A stretch of 64,000 bases of DNA. Origin: Periweissella cryptocerci. GTDB taxonomy: Bacteria > Bacillota > Bacilli > Lactobacillales > Lactobacillaceae. Below, one piece after another: positions 9,306 through 18,503 of this stretch. The translations under genes were made by a program, and so were the position numbers. The notes under the pieces were generated by a model. That model did not search any database, had not been told where the DNA came from, and saw only the letters and a program-made list of their open reading frames with translations. Location of the stretch: the NCBI RefSeq assembly GCF_004358325.1, contig NZ_CP037940.1:682001-746000 (forward strand), given 5' to 3'. The stretch's first letter is position 1, and each line of letters starts with the position of its first letter.

Positions 9306-9356
9306 TTTAGCTAACTAAAAGATTAAAATCATCTGAAAAATTAAATACTGACAAAT

Positions 9357-10469
9357 TCAGCTATTGATATAATGGCTGAATTTTTTTATGCCTTCACGTT
9401 TGGAACGGTTAGTCAAATGAACGTAGTATTGTAACGTTGTTTTGACATCGACGTGCCCTAATTGATATTGAACTTGTAATTCATCTAGGCCGGCGTCTTT
9501 GGCTAAGCTGGCAAATGTGTGTCTAAATCCATGCATTGTCATCGGAATTAAGCCATATTTCGCGATAATATGTTTCAACCACTTATCGCCTTTAGTCATA
9601 CATAGTGGCTTACCCTCAGTATTAGGCACGATTAAATCATTCACTCTTGGCTTAATTACTTTACGATATTCTCGCAAGATTCTACACGTTTCACGATCTA
9701 AAACAACAATACGATTCGCTTTTTCCGTTTTAGGACTCGTAATTACCTGGATGCCACTACTATCGCGTGATACTGTTTTACTGATTTTTACCTCTTGACG
9801 ATCAAAATCAATATCACTCCAACGTAATGCCATAAGTTCGCCTTTTCGCATTCCAGTAAATATTAATAATCTGAAAAAAATATATATTTTATGATTTCTG
9901 CCAATATATTCACGTGATACAATTCCTAAAAATTCGACAATTTGTTCACGTTCCCAATATTGAGCCTTGCTTGCCTGAACTTTTTGTTCACGTGGAATCG
10001 AAATGTTTAGGACTGGATTACTCTCGATGATTCCATTTTGCACTGCAAACTTAAAAATTTCAGCAAGATAATATACGCAACGATTATGCTTTTGTAGTTT
10101 TTGTGCGAGCACGTCCACGACATTTTGAACTGTTGCGACCGTTATCTCTGTCACTAATAAATCACCTAACATTGCCGATTGCAGCAAATGATTCTCAATA
10201 ATCGTTCGTGTCCGTAGAGCAGTACTACCTTTCACTCCCGCTTCGTATTTATCGAACCATAGCTGAACTAAATCCGAAAATACGGTTACTTGTTCGAGTG
10301 GTATTCTGATATCATCGCTGTACTGTTTACTTGCTGTGACAGCCTTTGCTCGCGTAGAATAACCTCGATGCCAGCGACGTTGATATTTGGCACTTTTTTC
10401 ATCGGCGAGAACCAGTTCCAAAAATTCCCATGATGAATTTCCATCGCTATTTTTTCTGTACAAAGTCAT
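9357..10469 (-). CDS. Tyrosine recombinase, phage/ICE-type integrase
   Basis: Site-specific recombinase of 370 aa. N-terminal arm-binding region (about 1-50), a SAM-like core-binding domain (about 65-160) and the catalytic domain (about 180-370) with Arg in TGMRKGELMALRW, His-x-x-Arg in HGFRHTFASL, the second His in LGHVDVKTT and the nucleophile Tyr in TLQYYVH. It looks intact. The start has GGGGG seven bases upstream. No excisionase, repressor or other element gene lies beside it, so it is an orphan, probably left by an integrated element at this spot next to thiI. Confidence 0.93.
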   Translation of the reverse strand: MTLYRKNSDGNSSWEFLELVLADEKSAKYQRRWHRGYSTRAKAVTASKQYSDDIRIPLEQVTVFSDLVQLWFDKYEAGVKGSTALRTRTIIENHLLQSAMLGDLLVTEITVATVQNVVDVLAQKLQKHNRCVYYLAEIFKFAVQNGIIESNPVLNISIPREQKVQASKAQYWEREQIVEFLGIVSREYIGRNHKIYIFFRLLIFTGMRKGELMALRWSDIDFDRQEVKISKTVSRDSSGIQVITSPKTEKANRIVVLDRETCRILREYRKVIKPRVNDLIVPNTEGKPLCMTKGDKWLKHIIAKYGLIPMTMHGFRHTFASLAKDAGLDELQVQYQLGHVDVKTTLQYYVHLTNRSKREGIKKFSHYINS

Positions 10470-10514
10470 TCATGCACCCCCAATTCTAAATTGAATAATG
10501 ATAACTTCAATCTT

Positions 10515-10572
10515 GGAGTTGCTTCCCAAAAACAACTCCAGAATACATTTTTTTGCAACTCATTGCAATAAT
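10515..10572 (-). promoter_or_regulatory. Integrase promoter and leader hairpin
   Basis: Reading leftward, TTGCAA and TATTCT lie 17 bases apart and could be -35 and -10 boxes. Just after them an inverted repeat GGAGTTG/CAACTCC (10515-10521 with 10533-10539) would form a hairpin in the leader or an operator. The assignment is from sequence only. Confidence 0.45.
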
Positions 10573-10728
10573 TAATTAACTATTTACCACTTATTGCGTA
10601 CTAATCGTTCCACTCTACGCCTTACCACTATCCAAAATCCTTCCGAGTGTATATCAATTATACTTAATTCAAGCCCAATAAGCAAACGTGTGTTCGGGGG
10701 CGAAAAATAAAATTATCGCTTACCTTAA

Positions 10729-10768
10729 AAAGCCCCAGTTACAGATTTTAATCCGTAACTGGGGCTTT
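10729..10768 (-). terminator. thiI terminator
   Basis: Long hairpin with arms AAAGCCCCAGTTAC / GTAACTGGGGCTTT, extended by pairing inside the loop, followed leftward by TTTTT. It ends the thiI transcript; the mirrored A-tract would allow some activity rightward too. Confidence 0.9.
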
Positions 10769-10796
10769 AATTTTGTACGTAACTTGCTAATATTTA

Positions 10797-12014
10797 TTAA
10801 AGTAATTCAGCAAATACTGCTTGTTGTGGGTGCATGTAATCCGTACCTGGACGGACAGTATCAATTTCGACACCATCAAGGGCACGTTCCATCAAACCAT
10901 CAATATCAAGTAATTGTTCATACTTGCGTGCCTTTTCAAGATCAGGACGCGTCTTTGGTGATGGTGGCGCAAAAATTGTACAACAGTCTTCAAATGGTAA
11001 AATTGAAAGTGCATAAGTATCGATATTCTTAGCGATTTCAATAATTTCAGTTTTGTCCATCGAAACAACTGGGCGGATGATTGGCATGGTTGTCACATCA
11101 TTAATCGCCATCATTGATTCCATTGTTTGTGAAGCAACTTGACCCAAAGCTTCACCATTGAAAATCGCCATACCGCCACGCTTCAAAGCCATTGCACATG
11201 TCAAACGTAACATCATCCGACGTTGTACCGTCATCAAGTAACCTTCTGGAACTGTTTCCTTGATAGTTTCTTGGATTTCCGTGAATGGAATTGAGATAAA
11301 CTTAATTGCCCCAACAGATTGTGAGAGCACTTCAGTGAGTTGCTTAGCTTTAGCAAGTGCTTGTTGGGTTGTATATGGAGGGCTAAAGAAGTGCACCATT
11401 TCCATGTCAACTCCGCGCTTCATACCGAGATAGGCTGCGACTGGCGAATCAATCCCACCAGAAAGCATCATCATCCCCTTACCGGCAGTCCCAACTGGGA
11501 AGCCACCAGCACCCTTGATTGTGAGTGATGACAAGAAAATTCCGTTCAAACGCACATCAACTAAGAGTTCGATGTCAGGATTCTTAACGTCAACTTCCAA
11601 ACCAGGAATGGCATCTAAGACCATCCCACCAACTTCGCGGTTAATGGCATTCGTGTCCATTGGGAAATTTTTATCTGAACGCTTTGTTTGTACCTTGAAT
11701 GTCATCCCAGGCTTAAATTGTTCCTTGATCATTTCGATAGCTGTTGCATAAACGGCATCAATATCTTGGTCAACACGAACAACAGGGGAGAATGTTTGGA
11801 TACCAAAAATCATCTTCACACGCGCGAGGACAGGTTCTGGATCCGTACCATTCAATTCGATATGCATCCGGTCACGTTTAGCATAAATTTGTACATCTGG
11901 GAAATCGTGCAAAGCTTTAACAGTGTTACCACCTAAGCGGTTGATAAAGTCTTTGATGTTCTTACCCTTTGTAGAAAGTTCACCGTAACGCACCATAATT
12001 TCAGTGTATTGCAT
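10797..12014 (-). CDS. thiI: tRNA 4-thiouridine synthase
   Basis: Transfers sulfur to U8 of tRNA, using a persulfide supplied by a cysteine desulfurase; the family also acts in thiamine thiazole synthesis. N-terminal ferredoxin-like part and THUMP domain (about 1-165) are followed by a PP-loop domain with [12 protein letters not shown] near residue 185. Length 405 matches the Gram-positive form without the C-terminal rhodanese domain found in enterobacteria. It follows the desulfurase gene by about 70 bases, the usual pairing, and ends at a strong terminator. Confidence 0.96.
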   Translation of the reverse strand: MQYTEIMVRYGELSTKGKNIKDFINRLGGNTVKALHDFPDVQIYAKRDRMHIELNGTDPEPVLARVKMIFGIQTFSPVVRVDQDIDAVYATAIEMIKEQFKPGMTFKVQTKRSDKNFPMDTNAINREVGGMVLDAIPGLEVDVKNPDIELLVDVRLNGIFLSSLTIKGAGGFPVGTAGKGMMMLSGGIDSPVAAYLGMKRGVDMEMVHFFSPPYTTQQALAKAKQLTEVLSQSVGAIKFISIPFTEIQETIKETVPEGYLMTVQRRMMLRLTCAMALKRGGMAIFNGEALGQVASQTMESMMAINDVTTMPIIRPVVSMDKTEIIEIAKNIDTYALSILPFEDCCTIFAPPSPKTRPDLEKARKYEQLLDIDGLMERALDGVEIDTVRPGTDYMHPQQAVFAELL

Positions 12015-12084
12015 GAAAGCTCCTTTTTCTTTTAACGTCGTAAGAGCGACTCAAACTACCTGCCTTCTCACGAAAAATTTCATC

Positions 12085-13260
12085 TTATCTTGCGTCGGCT
12101 AAGTTCTTAGCGAAAACTTTTTGAAATCCATCATACAAAACGTCGAACACTTTAATAAATTCTTCAGCTTGCGCCATTGTGTTTGAGGCGTCGAGTGATA
12201 CTCGCACGGCAGAAGTTGCTAAGTGTTCAGGCGTGTGCATGGCCATCAAAGTACTTGAAGCTTGTTCTTTTTTACTTGAACAGGCTGAAGTCGTTGAAAT
12301 GTAGATTCCGTGTTCTTCAAAAGCATGGACAATTGTTTCACCACGGACACCGTCTAATGAGAATGTCAAAATGTGGGGCGCAAAGTGGTCATTGGCTTGT
12401 GAGAACAAAGTCACGTTTGGCAAATCCTTAATGTGGTCCATGATTGCTTGACGAATTGAGCGTTCACGTTCAACCTTATCCGCTTCGTCATCAAGAACTA
12501 AACGTAACGCCTTGGCCATCGCAGCAATTGCGGGTAAGTTTTCTGTCCCTGAACGCAAGTTACGTTCTTGGCCACCACCGGTCATCAATGGAGCGATGCG
12601 CTTGCCACGCTTCATATACATAAATCCAATTCCGCGAGGTGCATGGAATTTGTGCCCAGAGAACGTCGCAAAATCAACTCGTGGGTGGAATACCAAATCA
12701 TGCAATCCTTTCCCAACGGTTTGAACCGCGTCCACGTGAAAATGAATCTTTGGGTAATCCATCAACACATCACCGATTTCATCGATTGGTTGAATAGCAC
12801 CAATTTCATTATTCACGCCCATAATTGAAACTAGGATGGTATCAGGACGAATTGCGGCTTTGACATCAGCCGCTGAAACACGGCCTTCGCTATCAACTGG
12901 CAAATAAGTCACCTCAAAGCCAAGTTGTTCCAGCTGTTCCATCGAGTTTTGAACCGCTGGGTGTTCCACTTGACTCGTAATCAAGTGCTTCCCAAAGGCC
13001 CGCTTTTCAATCGCAGTTCCCTTGATAACCCAGTTATCACCTTCAGTACCACCAGAGGTGAAAAGAATTTCACTCAATGACACTCCCAATAAATCAGCAA
13101 TTTGCTTGCGTGATTGTTCCAACAAATTAAACGCTTGTTCACCAAAATTGTGAAGCGAGCTTGGGTTACCCCAGATGTTTGCTGAAACCTTTGAATATGT
13201 TTCGACAGCTGTTGGATCAGCTTGTGTCGTCGCAGAGTTATCAAAATAAATCATCTGCAT
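12085..13260 (-). CDS. Cysteine desulfurase, IscS/NifS family
   Basis: PLP enzyme giving alanine and a protein-bound persulfide from cysteine; here most likely the sulfur donor for ThiI, as in the nifZ-thiI pairs of bacilli. Visible are the N-terminal YFDNSATT, PLP-lysine motif FSGHKFHAPRGIG (about residue 200) and the active-site Cys in STTSACSSKKEQ (about 325). Two in-frame ATGs compete: 13260 (MQMIYF, AAGGA upstream) and 13254 (MIYFDN, GAGG six bases upstream); the protein is the same otherwise. Downstream neighbour is thiI in the same direction. Confidence 0.95.
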   Translation of the reverse strand: MQMIYFDNSATTQADPTAVETYSKVSANIWGNPSSLHNFGEQAFNLLEQSRKQIADLLGVSLSEILFTSGGTEGDNWVIKGTAIEKRAFGKHLITSQVEHPAVQNSMEQLEQLGFEVTYLPVDSEGRVSAADVKAAIRPDTILVSIMGVNNEIGAIQPIDEIGDVLMDYPKIHFHVDAVQTVGKGLHDLVFHPRVDFATFSGHKFHAPRGIGFMYMKRGKRIAPLMTGGGQERNLRSGTENLPAIAAMAKALRLVLDDEADKVERERSIRQAIMDHIKDLPNVTLFSQANDHFAPHILTFSLDGVRGETIVHAFEEHGIYISTTSACSSKKEQASSTLMAMHTPEHLATSAVRVSLDASNTMAQAEEFIKVFDVLYDGFQKVFAKNLADAR

Positions 13261-13399
13261 CCTCTTTCCTTTGTAGATTCCGTACGATTATAAAAATAAA
13301 CAATATACTCACTAATAATAAGCGAAAAACGTTGGTTTGTGAAGTGTTTCGCCGCGATTGTTATGTTAATGAAACACTTACCTATCAGTAAGTAACTTG

Positions 13400-13837
13400 T
13401 TAGTCATGGACATGCGCCATCATTTGCGCAATTTTCTTTAAAACACCGTCGATTTCAATCATTTCAGCTGGACTAAACTCATTCAAAACCTGTTGCATCA
13501 TCGTGCTACGCGCATTATTAATCAACGCAACCACCCGCTGGCCTTCAGCTGATAATTCAACTTCACGAATTCTTTTATCCGTCTCGTTATACTTTGCGTT
13601 AATTAAGCCTTGCGCTACAAATTTATCAATTTGGCGACTAGTTGATGAGTGCGTTTTACCCAACTGATCAGCTAATTGCCCAACATTTATTTTTGGCTGC
13701 ATCCCCACTCGAACAATAATCGGTAATAAATTCTGATCATTTTTCAAGCCGGCCTTTCTCAATAATTGCTCATCATTTCGGGGATCATTCAAAAAATTTA
13801 CAATTTTAAATAATGATTCAAATATTTCATTCTCCAT
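13400..13837 (-). CDS. MarR-family transcriptional regulator
   Basis: 145-aa winged-helix dimer. The recognition part is INVGQLADQLGKTHSSTSRQIDKFVAQGLI (residues about 50-80) and the wing NAKYNETDKRIREVELS, flanked by dimerisation helices. It is divergent from the quinone reductase gene at 13951, with a palindromic operator between them, so it probably controls both itself and that gene. The -10 box lies only seven bases from the ATG, so its message seems leaderless. Confidence 0.92.
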   Translation of the reverse strand: MENEIFESLFKIVNFLNDPRNDEQLLRKAGLKNDQNLLPIIVRVGMQPKINVGQLADQLGKTHSSTSRQIDKFVAQGLINAKYNETDKRIREVELSAEGQRVVALINNARSTMMQQVLNEFSPAEMIEIDGVLKKIAQMMAHVHD

Positions 13838-13844
13838 GCTTGCA

Positions 13845-13893
13845 ATTATACCATGTTCGCTTTATGATATTAAGTGCAAGTTGCACATATAAT
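13845..13893. promoter_or_regulatory. Divergent marR/quinone reductase promoters with operator
   Basis: Leftward: TTAATA (13868-13873), 17 bases, TATAAT (13845-13850), then the marR ATG seven bases on. Rightward: TATAAT at 13888-13893. Between them a perfect palindrome GTGCAA-G-TTGCAC (13874-13886) abuts the leftward -35 box and precedes the rightward -10 box, the expected place for a MarR operator. Confidence 0.72.
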
Positions 13894-13950
13894 GCATTGA
13901 ACGGTACTCGAACTAAACACTTATATAAAAACTAAAAAGGACGATTAATC

Positions 13951-14562
13951 ATGAAAAATATCTTAGTTATTTTTGACCACCCCTACACCGCTGATTCCTA
14001 TGACGATATTCCCCACAATCGTAGCTGGAGTGCCAAGGTGTACCACGAGCTATTCCTCCGCGAAGAGTCACTTGGCAATCACGTTGACTTGATTGATTTA
14101 CACGCTGACCACTTCAATCCCGTCGTGTCGAAAGCAGAATTACAAAACTGGCGTACGCGTGCGGAAAGCAATCCACAAATTCAAGACTATCAACAACGCA
14201 TTACTCAGGCTGACGAAATTTTCTTCATTATGCCAATGTGGTGGGAACTAATGCCGGCGATGACGAAGGGCTTTATCGACCGCGTATTCACAAAACGCTT
14301 CCTGCTCGGCGATGCTAGCCAAAACCGCAACCATAGTAATCGTTTAACCAACTTAAAAGCAGTGCACCTAATTAGTGTGCAAGGTACCCCCAAGATTATC
14401 TACACGTTACTTTATAAAAATGCCCTCTCAAACGCCCTTTTAAAGGGACTCTTCAAAAAAATGGGCTTCAAAGGTCGTTTGAAGTGGCACGCAGTTGACG
14501 GCGACGCTCCGGATAAGAAACGTCAGGTGGCCCTCAACAAACTAATTGCAAAGTTAAAATAA
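13951..14562 (+). CDS. NAD(P)H:quinone oxidoreductase, flavodoxin-like fold
   Basis: 203-aa FMN/FAD flavoprotein of the MdaB/KefF-like group, reducing quinones or other electrophiles with NAD(P)H. It starts ILVIFDHPYTADSYDD, has the family motif FFIMPMWWELMPAMTKGFIDRVF (first part near residue 90) and a C-terminal helix for dimerisation. It is preceded by AAAAGGACG and the promoter/operator shared with marR, so induction by a small electrophile through MarR is likely. Ends at a strong hairpin. Confidence 0.88.
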   Translation: MKNILVIFDHPYTADSYDDIPHNRSWSAKVYHELFLREESLGNHVDLIDLHADHFNPVVSKAELQNWRTRAESNPQIQDYQQRITQADEIFFIMPMWWELMPAMTKGFIDRVFTKRFLLGDASQNRNHSNRLTNLKAVHLISVQGTPKIIYTLLYKNALSNALLKGLFKKMGFKGRLKWHAVDGDAPDKKRQVALNKLIAKLK

Positions 14563-14566
14563 CACA

Positions 14567-14614
14567 AAAATGCTTGTAAACGGCCTTCTCAATAAGGTAT
14601 TTACAAGCATTTTT
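14567..14614 (+). terminator. Terminator after quinone reductase gene
   Basis: Arms AAAATGCTTGTAAA / TTTACAAGCATTTTT form a 14-bp stem ending in a T-tract, five bases after the stop codon region. Repeat copy A starts 16 bases later. Confidence 0.88.
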
Positions 14615-14629
14615 AATAATATAAATTAC

Positions 14630-15267
14630 GGCTAAAATTTTTCTAGCGTGGAATTTGGATATGTGTCTCAGATCGATTCCCACTGCGAGGCTGGAACCAG
14701 TCTGGACACCATGATGGAAGACAAGCATTTGAAGCCACAGTGCGGTCTTCAAATGTTTGCGAAGCTTGGTTCGCTAACGCGGTAACCATCTTCACAAATC
14801 CATAATCAGTAACCAAACCCGTTACTGATTATGCCATCACGGTGCGAGCTAAAGTCCAGCCTGGTTCCAGCCTCTTCGTTAGTTTTCGTAGGCATTCTGA
14901 CTAGTAATATTCCGTAATCCTTGTCGCTGCAAATTTAGCGGTAATCAATAGTTCAACGCTTATCTAGCGGAGTGACTGAAAATCACTTTGTGGCCGACAG
15001 GCTTTACACCGAAATGGGACGTGACACCATGTGTCAGGTTTGTCGCTGAGGGTAGAGCCGACCGGGCCTTATTTGTCCAGCGTAGCTACAAATGTGAGCA
15101 GTCTTTTGGCTTTAGCCATTAGACTGCCAGCTATCCCGAATTGCCCAAGACCGCCCTTTGGCTTGGGCATGTGCTTCCATTTCGGTGCACAATGTGTTTT
15201 TCAGGCACGCAGTGGCATCATACTTCTAATCACATTTTTTAAATCCCACGTCAGACGGAATAGAGCC
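14630..15267 (+). mobile_element. Structured repeat, copy A (638 bp) with 8-bp target duplication
   Basis: Non-coding element of the A-H family. It begins GGCT and ends AGCC; the 27-base ends are inverted repeats (19 of 27 match, core CGTGG-ATTT). Exact direct repeats TAAATTAC flank it (14622-14629 and 15268-15275). It contains the 5' module with 21-base inverted arms (14687-14707 and 14854-14874) and the perfect hairpin with arms ATAATCAGTAAC/GTTACTGATTAT, but lacks the second module. The right duplication includes the pepN stop codon, so insertion occurred at the very 3' end of pepN. Confidence 0.88.
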
Positions 15268-15271
15268 TAAA

Positions 15272-17812
15272 TTACTCAGTTATCGCTTTGGCAATCGCCG
15301 CGTTAACTTCAACTGCTTGATTTGCAATCAATTCAACGCGACTAGCAATCACTTCAGTTCCCATTGTAATTTCACGCGTTAAATTAGGTTGTGCGAGTTT
15401 AGGCGCAAAGAACGCCTTGAATTCTGTCAACCGAGCTTTAGTGCGGAAAGCATTGGCTGGTAACTTAACGAAAGCCGTATAGTTCATACTGCCACCAAGT
15501 TTTTCATCAATCCAATCCCACTCTTTACGTGCCCAGTCCCAAGCCGCTTGTTGGCCTTTGGCATTGCCCAACAATGCATTATACCAAGTTGGTAAATCTT
15601 GTGGTTTCACGACCGAATTATCTTGGAATAACGCGACAATTTTTTCGATTGCTTGGTTATCACTAATATACGGAATCGCGATACTTAAATCAGTTTTAAA
15701 GCTCGGATCTGTTGCATGTTTGTATATATCAAGTAACTGTTCAAATAGTTCAAAACTACCATAATTTACAATTTCATTTCGTAAAATCAACGCCCGAGCA
15801 TGTGCTGGCAAGCTGACCAAATTCTCACGATTAGCGGCGAATAAGTTGTGGGATTTTTGCACGGCAACTTCATTTTCAGCATACAAAGCGGCCCCTAATA
15901 CTAATGGCCGGACCCGCGTGTCATCGTTAGTATCATCTGCTTTGGCTGTCCAACCAAGTCGGGTAACTTGCCCTGCACTAAGTTCACCAGTTAGCTTTTG
16001 TAATCGTTTTTCAGCACTTGATTCAGGTTCCACGAACTTCTTTAAGTTACCAATAATTGTCGTAATTGCTTGCTGAACTAAGATTGATTCACTATCAGCA
16101 AAGCGCTTTAATAATGGCACAATTTTGGCATATGAGCTTTGTTGACCTTCCGCAAGTAAACGCATATCGGCCAAAAGTTGTAATTTAGAAATGTCATCAA
16201 GGTCGTCAGCATGTTCAATAATATCAGCTAATAAGTCGTCAGCATAATTAACGATAAAATGTGAATTATTGCCAATATTCAAACGGAATGGTTCACCGGC
16301 CGCTTTGCGTAGTTTTGCATAGTCCCCAACCACTAATTTTTGGGTCGTCATAATACCCGCAGCGTCCACATAGTTACCATTCAAGGGGATTTGCCATTGT
16401 CGGTTGCTATCCTTGTGCGCACCAATGAAGAACTGCTGTTGTGTAAGGACTAATTGCCCCTCTTCAACTTGAACATCAACCACTGGATAACCAGGTTGCT
16501 CAAGGTACGTCTGCATCACAGCGTTTACATCTTGCCCCGAGGCAGCCGATAGTTCCGTCCACAAATCCTCACCAATCGTGTTACCGTATTTGTGCTTGGC
16601 AAAATATGCCTTCAATCCAGTCCGCAGTGCGGCATCGCCAATCATCGCACGTGCCATCACCAGCATCCGCGCACCTTTGGCATAAACAATCGCACTATCA
16701 AACAACGTGTTCACTTCATCGGGGTGCTTAACTTCCACGTGGACTGATTGCACACCGTCAGTCGCATCACGCGCAAGGGACATTGGTACTTCACCCATTT
16801 GGAAAGATTCCCAAATATTCCAATCTGGTTGGAGACTATCAATTGCGACATACTCCATCATGTTGGCGAAGCTTTCGTTCAACCACAAATCATCCCACCA
16901 CTTCATTGTCACTAAATCACCAAACCATTGGTGTGCCAATTCGTGCGCAACCACCGTCGCAACACGGTGCTTAGTATCTAACGAGCTATTCGCTGGATCT
17001 AGTAATAAAGCTGATTCCCGATAAATTACTAAGCCCCAGTTTTCCATCGCACCAAATGAAAAATCTGGTACAGCAAGTTGCCATGAATGTGGCAATGGAT
17101 ATGGGGTTTGGTAATATTCTTCAAAAAATTCAATTGAACGCTTAGCAATGTCTAAACTAAAATCTAACTCTGCTGGTGCATGGGCTTTTGTTGCAAATAC
17201 GCCGACTTGCACACCAGATGTCGTTGTTATAGTCTTACCTTGCAATTCCCCAAAGCCAAACGCAATCAAATAAGTCGACATCCGCACCGTTGTAGCGAAA
17301 CGGTGATAACCATCAATCACGTCTATTTCGGGCATGTTGCCGAGAATTGTTTCACCCGGTTGTTCATCGAATTTGATGGCAATATCAAAAATTGCTTTTG
17401 CCTCAGGTTCATCGACACTTGGGAATGCTTCACGCGCAGCACTTGATTCAAATTGCGTAAGCACAACTTGCTTTTTAATACCATCGACCTCGTAATATGA
17501 AGGATAAATTCCCATCAACGTATCTGTCAACGTAGCCGTGTAATCTATATCGAACGTGACAATACCTGTCGTCGGTACTTCAATCACTATCCCATCAATT
17601 GTGTTATCCACGTGATATTTTGCCGGCTGTCCGTTTACCAAAACACTCCCGATTTTCAAACCCCGTTGGTGAATCAGCACAGTTGTTTGCAATGCTTCAC
17701 CGGTAATCGTGGTATGCCCACCAAACGTCTTCGTCGCCCGGTTAATATCCAGTTCAATTGCATAATGTTCTGGTACAAACGTGGTAATAAAATGTGTAAA
17801 TTCTTCTGCCAT
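15272..17812 (-). CDS. pepN: Aminopeptidase N (M1 metallopeptidase)
   Basis: Cytosolic zinc exopeptidase releasing N-terminal residues, notably Lys/Arg/Leu, from peptides. At 846 aa it has the usual lactobacillal PepN length: N-terminal beta domain, the GAMENWG exopeptidase motif near residue 260, the zinc site HELAHQWFGDLV with downstream Glu in WLNESFANMMEY near 295-325, and the C-terminal ERAP1-like helical domain from about 520. Its stop codon lies inside the target duplication of repeat copy A. No terminator of its own is visible before the repeat. Confidence 0.97.
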   Translation of the reverse strand: MAEEFTHFITTFVPEHYAIELDINRATKTFGGHTTITGEALQTTVLIHQRGLKIGSVLVNGQPAKYHVDNTIDGIVIEVPTTGIVTFDIDYTATLTDTLMGIYPSYYEVDGIKKQVVLTQFESSAAREAFPSVDEPEAKAIFDIAIKFDEQPGETILGNMPEIDVIDGYHRFATTVRMSTYLIAFGFGELQGKTITTTSGVQVGVFATKAHAPAELDFSLDIAKRSIEFFEEYYQTPYPLPHSWQLAVPDFSFGAMENWGLVIYRESALLLDPANSSLDTKHRVATVVAHELAHQWFGDLVTMKWWDDLWLNESFANMMEYVAIDSLQPDWNIWESFQMGEVPMSLARDATDGVQSVHVEVKHPDEVNTLFDSAIVYAKGARMLVMARAMIGDAALRTGLKAYFAKHKYGNTIGEDLWTELSAASGQDVNAVMQTYLEQPGYPVVDVQVEEGQLVLTQQQFFIGAHKDSNRQWQIPLNGNYVDAAGIMTTQKLVVGDYAKLRKAAGEPFRLNIGNNSHFIVNYADDLLADIIEHADDLDDISKLQLLADMRLLAEGQQSSYAKIVPLLKRFADSESILVQQAITTIIGNLKKFVEPESSAEKRLQKLTGELSAGQVTRLGWTAKADDTNDDTRVRPLVLGAALYAENEVAVQKSHNLFAANRENLVSLPAHARALILRNEIVNYGSFELFEQLLDIYKHATDPSFKTDLSIAIPYISDNQAIEKIVALFQDNSVVKPQDLPTWYNALLGNAKGQQAAWDWARKEWDWIDEKLGGSMNYTAFVKLPANAFRTKARLTEFKAFFAPKLAQPNLTREITMGTEVIASRVELIANQAVEVNAAIAKAITE

Positions 17813-17980
17813 GTCAGCTCCCTCATCATATCAAGGACACACACGTGTTTCCCCAAGATGTTTTATTATTAATCGTAATCTCATTATACTTGAAACTTAT
17901 CTTATTTACATACCGAAAACGAGCATTAGCAAGATTCATAATTTTGCCAATGCTCGTCATTACTACATATTCAAATTTCT

Positions 17981-18463
17981 CTAAGGTTTATCACGCCCAA
18001 CAAACCGCCCGTTGCCGAGTAAAAATGCAATTGCTTTAGACACATTCCGCTCAACACTAGCTTTCGTTTTCAAATTAGCAATATACCGAATAATTTCTTT
18101 CTGCTTCGATGGTGCTAAGTTGTCCAAAACTGCCTTAGCCGCTGGATTTTCTGCGAGCGCACGTTGCAATTCTGGTCGCATCTCCACAATCCGTGGCACA
18201 TCATCAAAACCAATCGTTACAGTGAGTATTTCACCGACATGTTCCGGTGATTTTTTCAGCATGGTGGTATTCACGTAAAAGCGCCACTCACCAGCATACT
18301 TCACTAATGTCTGTAAATATTCACGCTCTCCTAATCGTCCTTTGACTGGAATCGGTCCACTCTTAGTTCCCGCATCAGTAAAGATATTTTCCAAAATTTC
18401 GACGGGCACTTCCAAATAAGGATTTACACCGATAATTTTCAATTCACCTGTAAACTCGTCCAT
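17981..18463 (-). CDS. YdeI/OmdA-like protein with DUF1905
   Basis: 160-aa soluble protein with an N-terminal DUF1905 beta-barrel (FTGELKIIGVNPYLEVPVE, about 3-90) and a C-terminal YdeI/OmpD-associated helical region (ALAENPAAKAVLDNLAPSKQKEIIRYI, about 103-150). The biochemical role of the family is unclear; YdeI-type proteins have been linked to resistance to cationic peptides. It is a single leftward gene between pepN and repeat copy B. Confidence 0.8.
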   Translation of the reverse strand: MDEFTGELKIIGVNPYLEVPVEILENIFTDAGTKSGPIPVKGRLGEREYLQTLVKYAGEWRFYVNTTMLKKSPEHVGEILTVTIGFDDVPRIVEMRPELQRALAENPAAKAVLDNLAPSKQKEIIRYIANLKTKASVERNVSKAIAFLLGNGRFVGRDKP

Positions 18464-18503
18464 CCAACTAACTCCAATTTCATCAATTAATCTTGATTAA
18501 TTA

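Noticed and set aside
14630..15267. Repeat copies as a known giant RNA class such as GOLLD or ROOL
   Set aside because: Size and ornate folding are suggestive, but copies vary from 90 to 900 bp, lack modules freely and have target duplications, which fits mobile repeats better. A covariance-model search would settle it.
14534..15270. Short open frames inside repeat copies (also at 19236-19427, 26609-26926, 44389-44586, 48047-48284) with recurring peptides such as GMCFHFGAQCDFQARSG
   Set aside because: They recur only because the DNA repeat recurs. They are broken differently in each copy, lack ribosome sites, and the bases are conserved for hairpins rather than codons.
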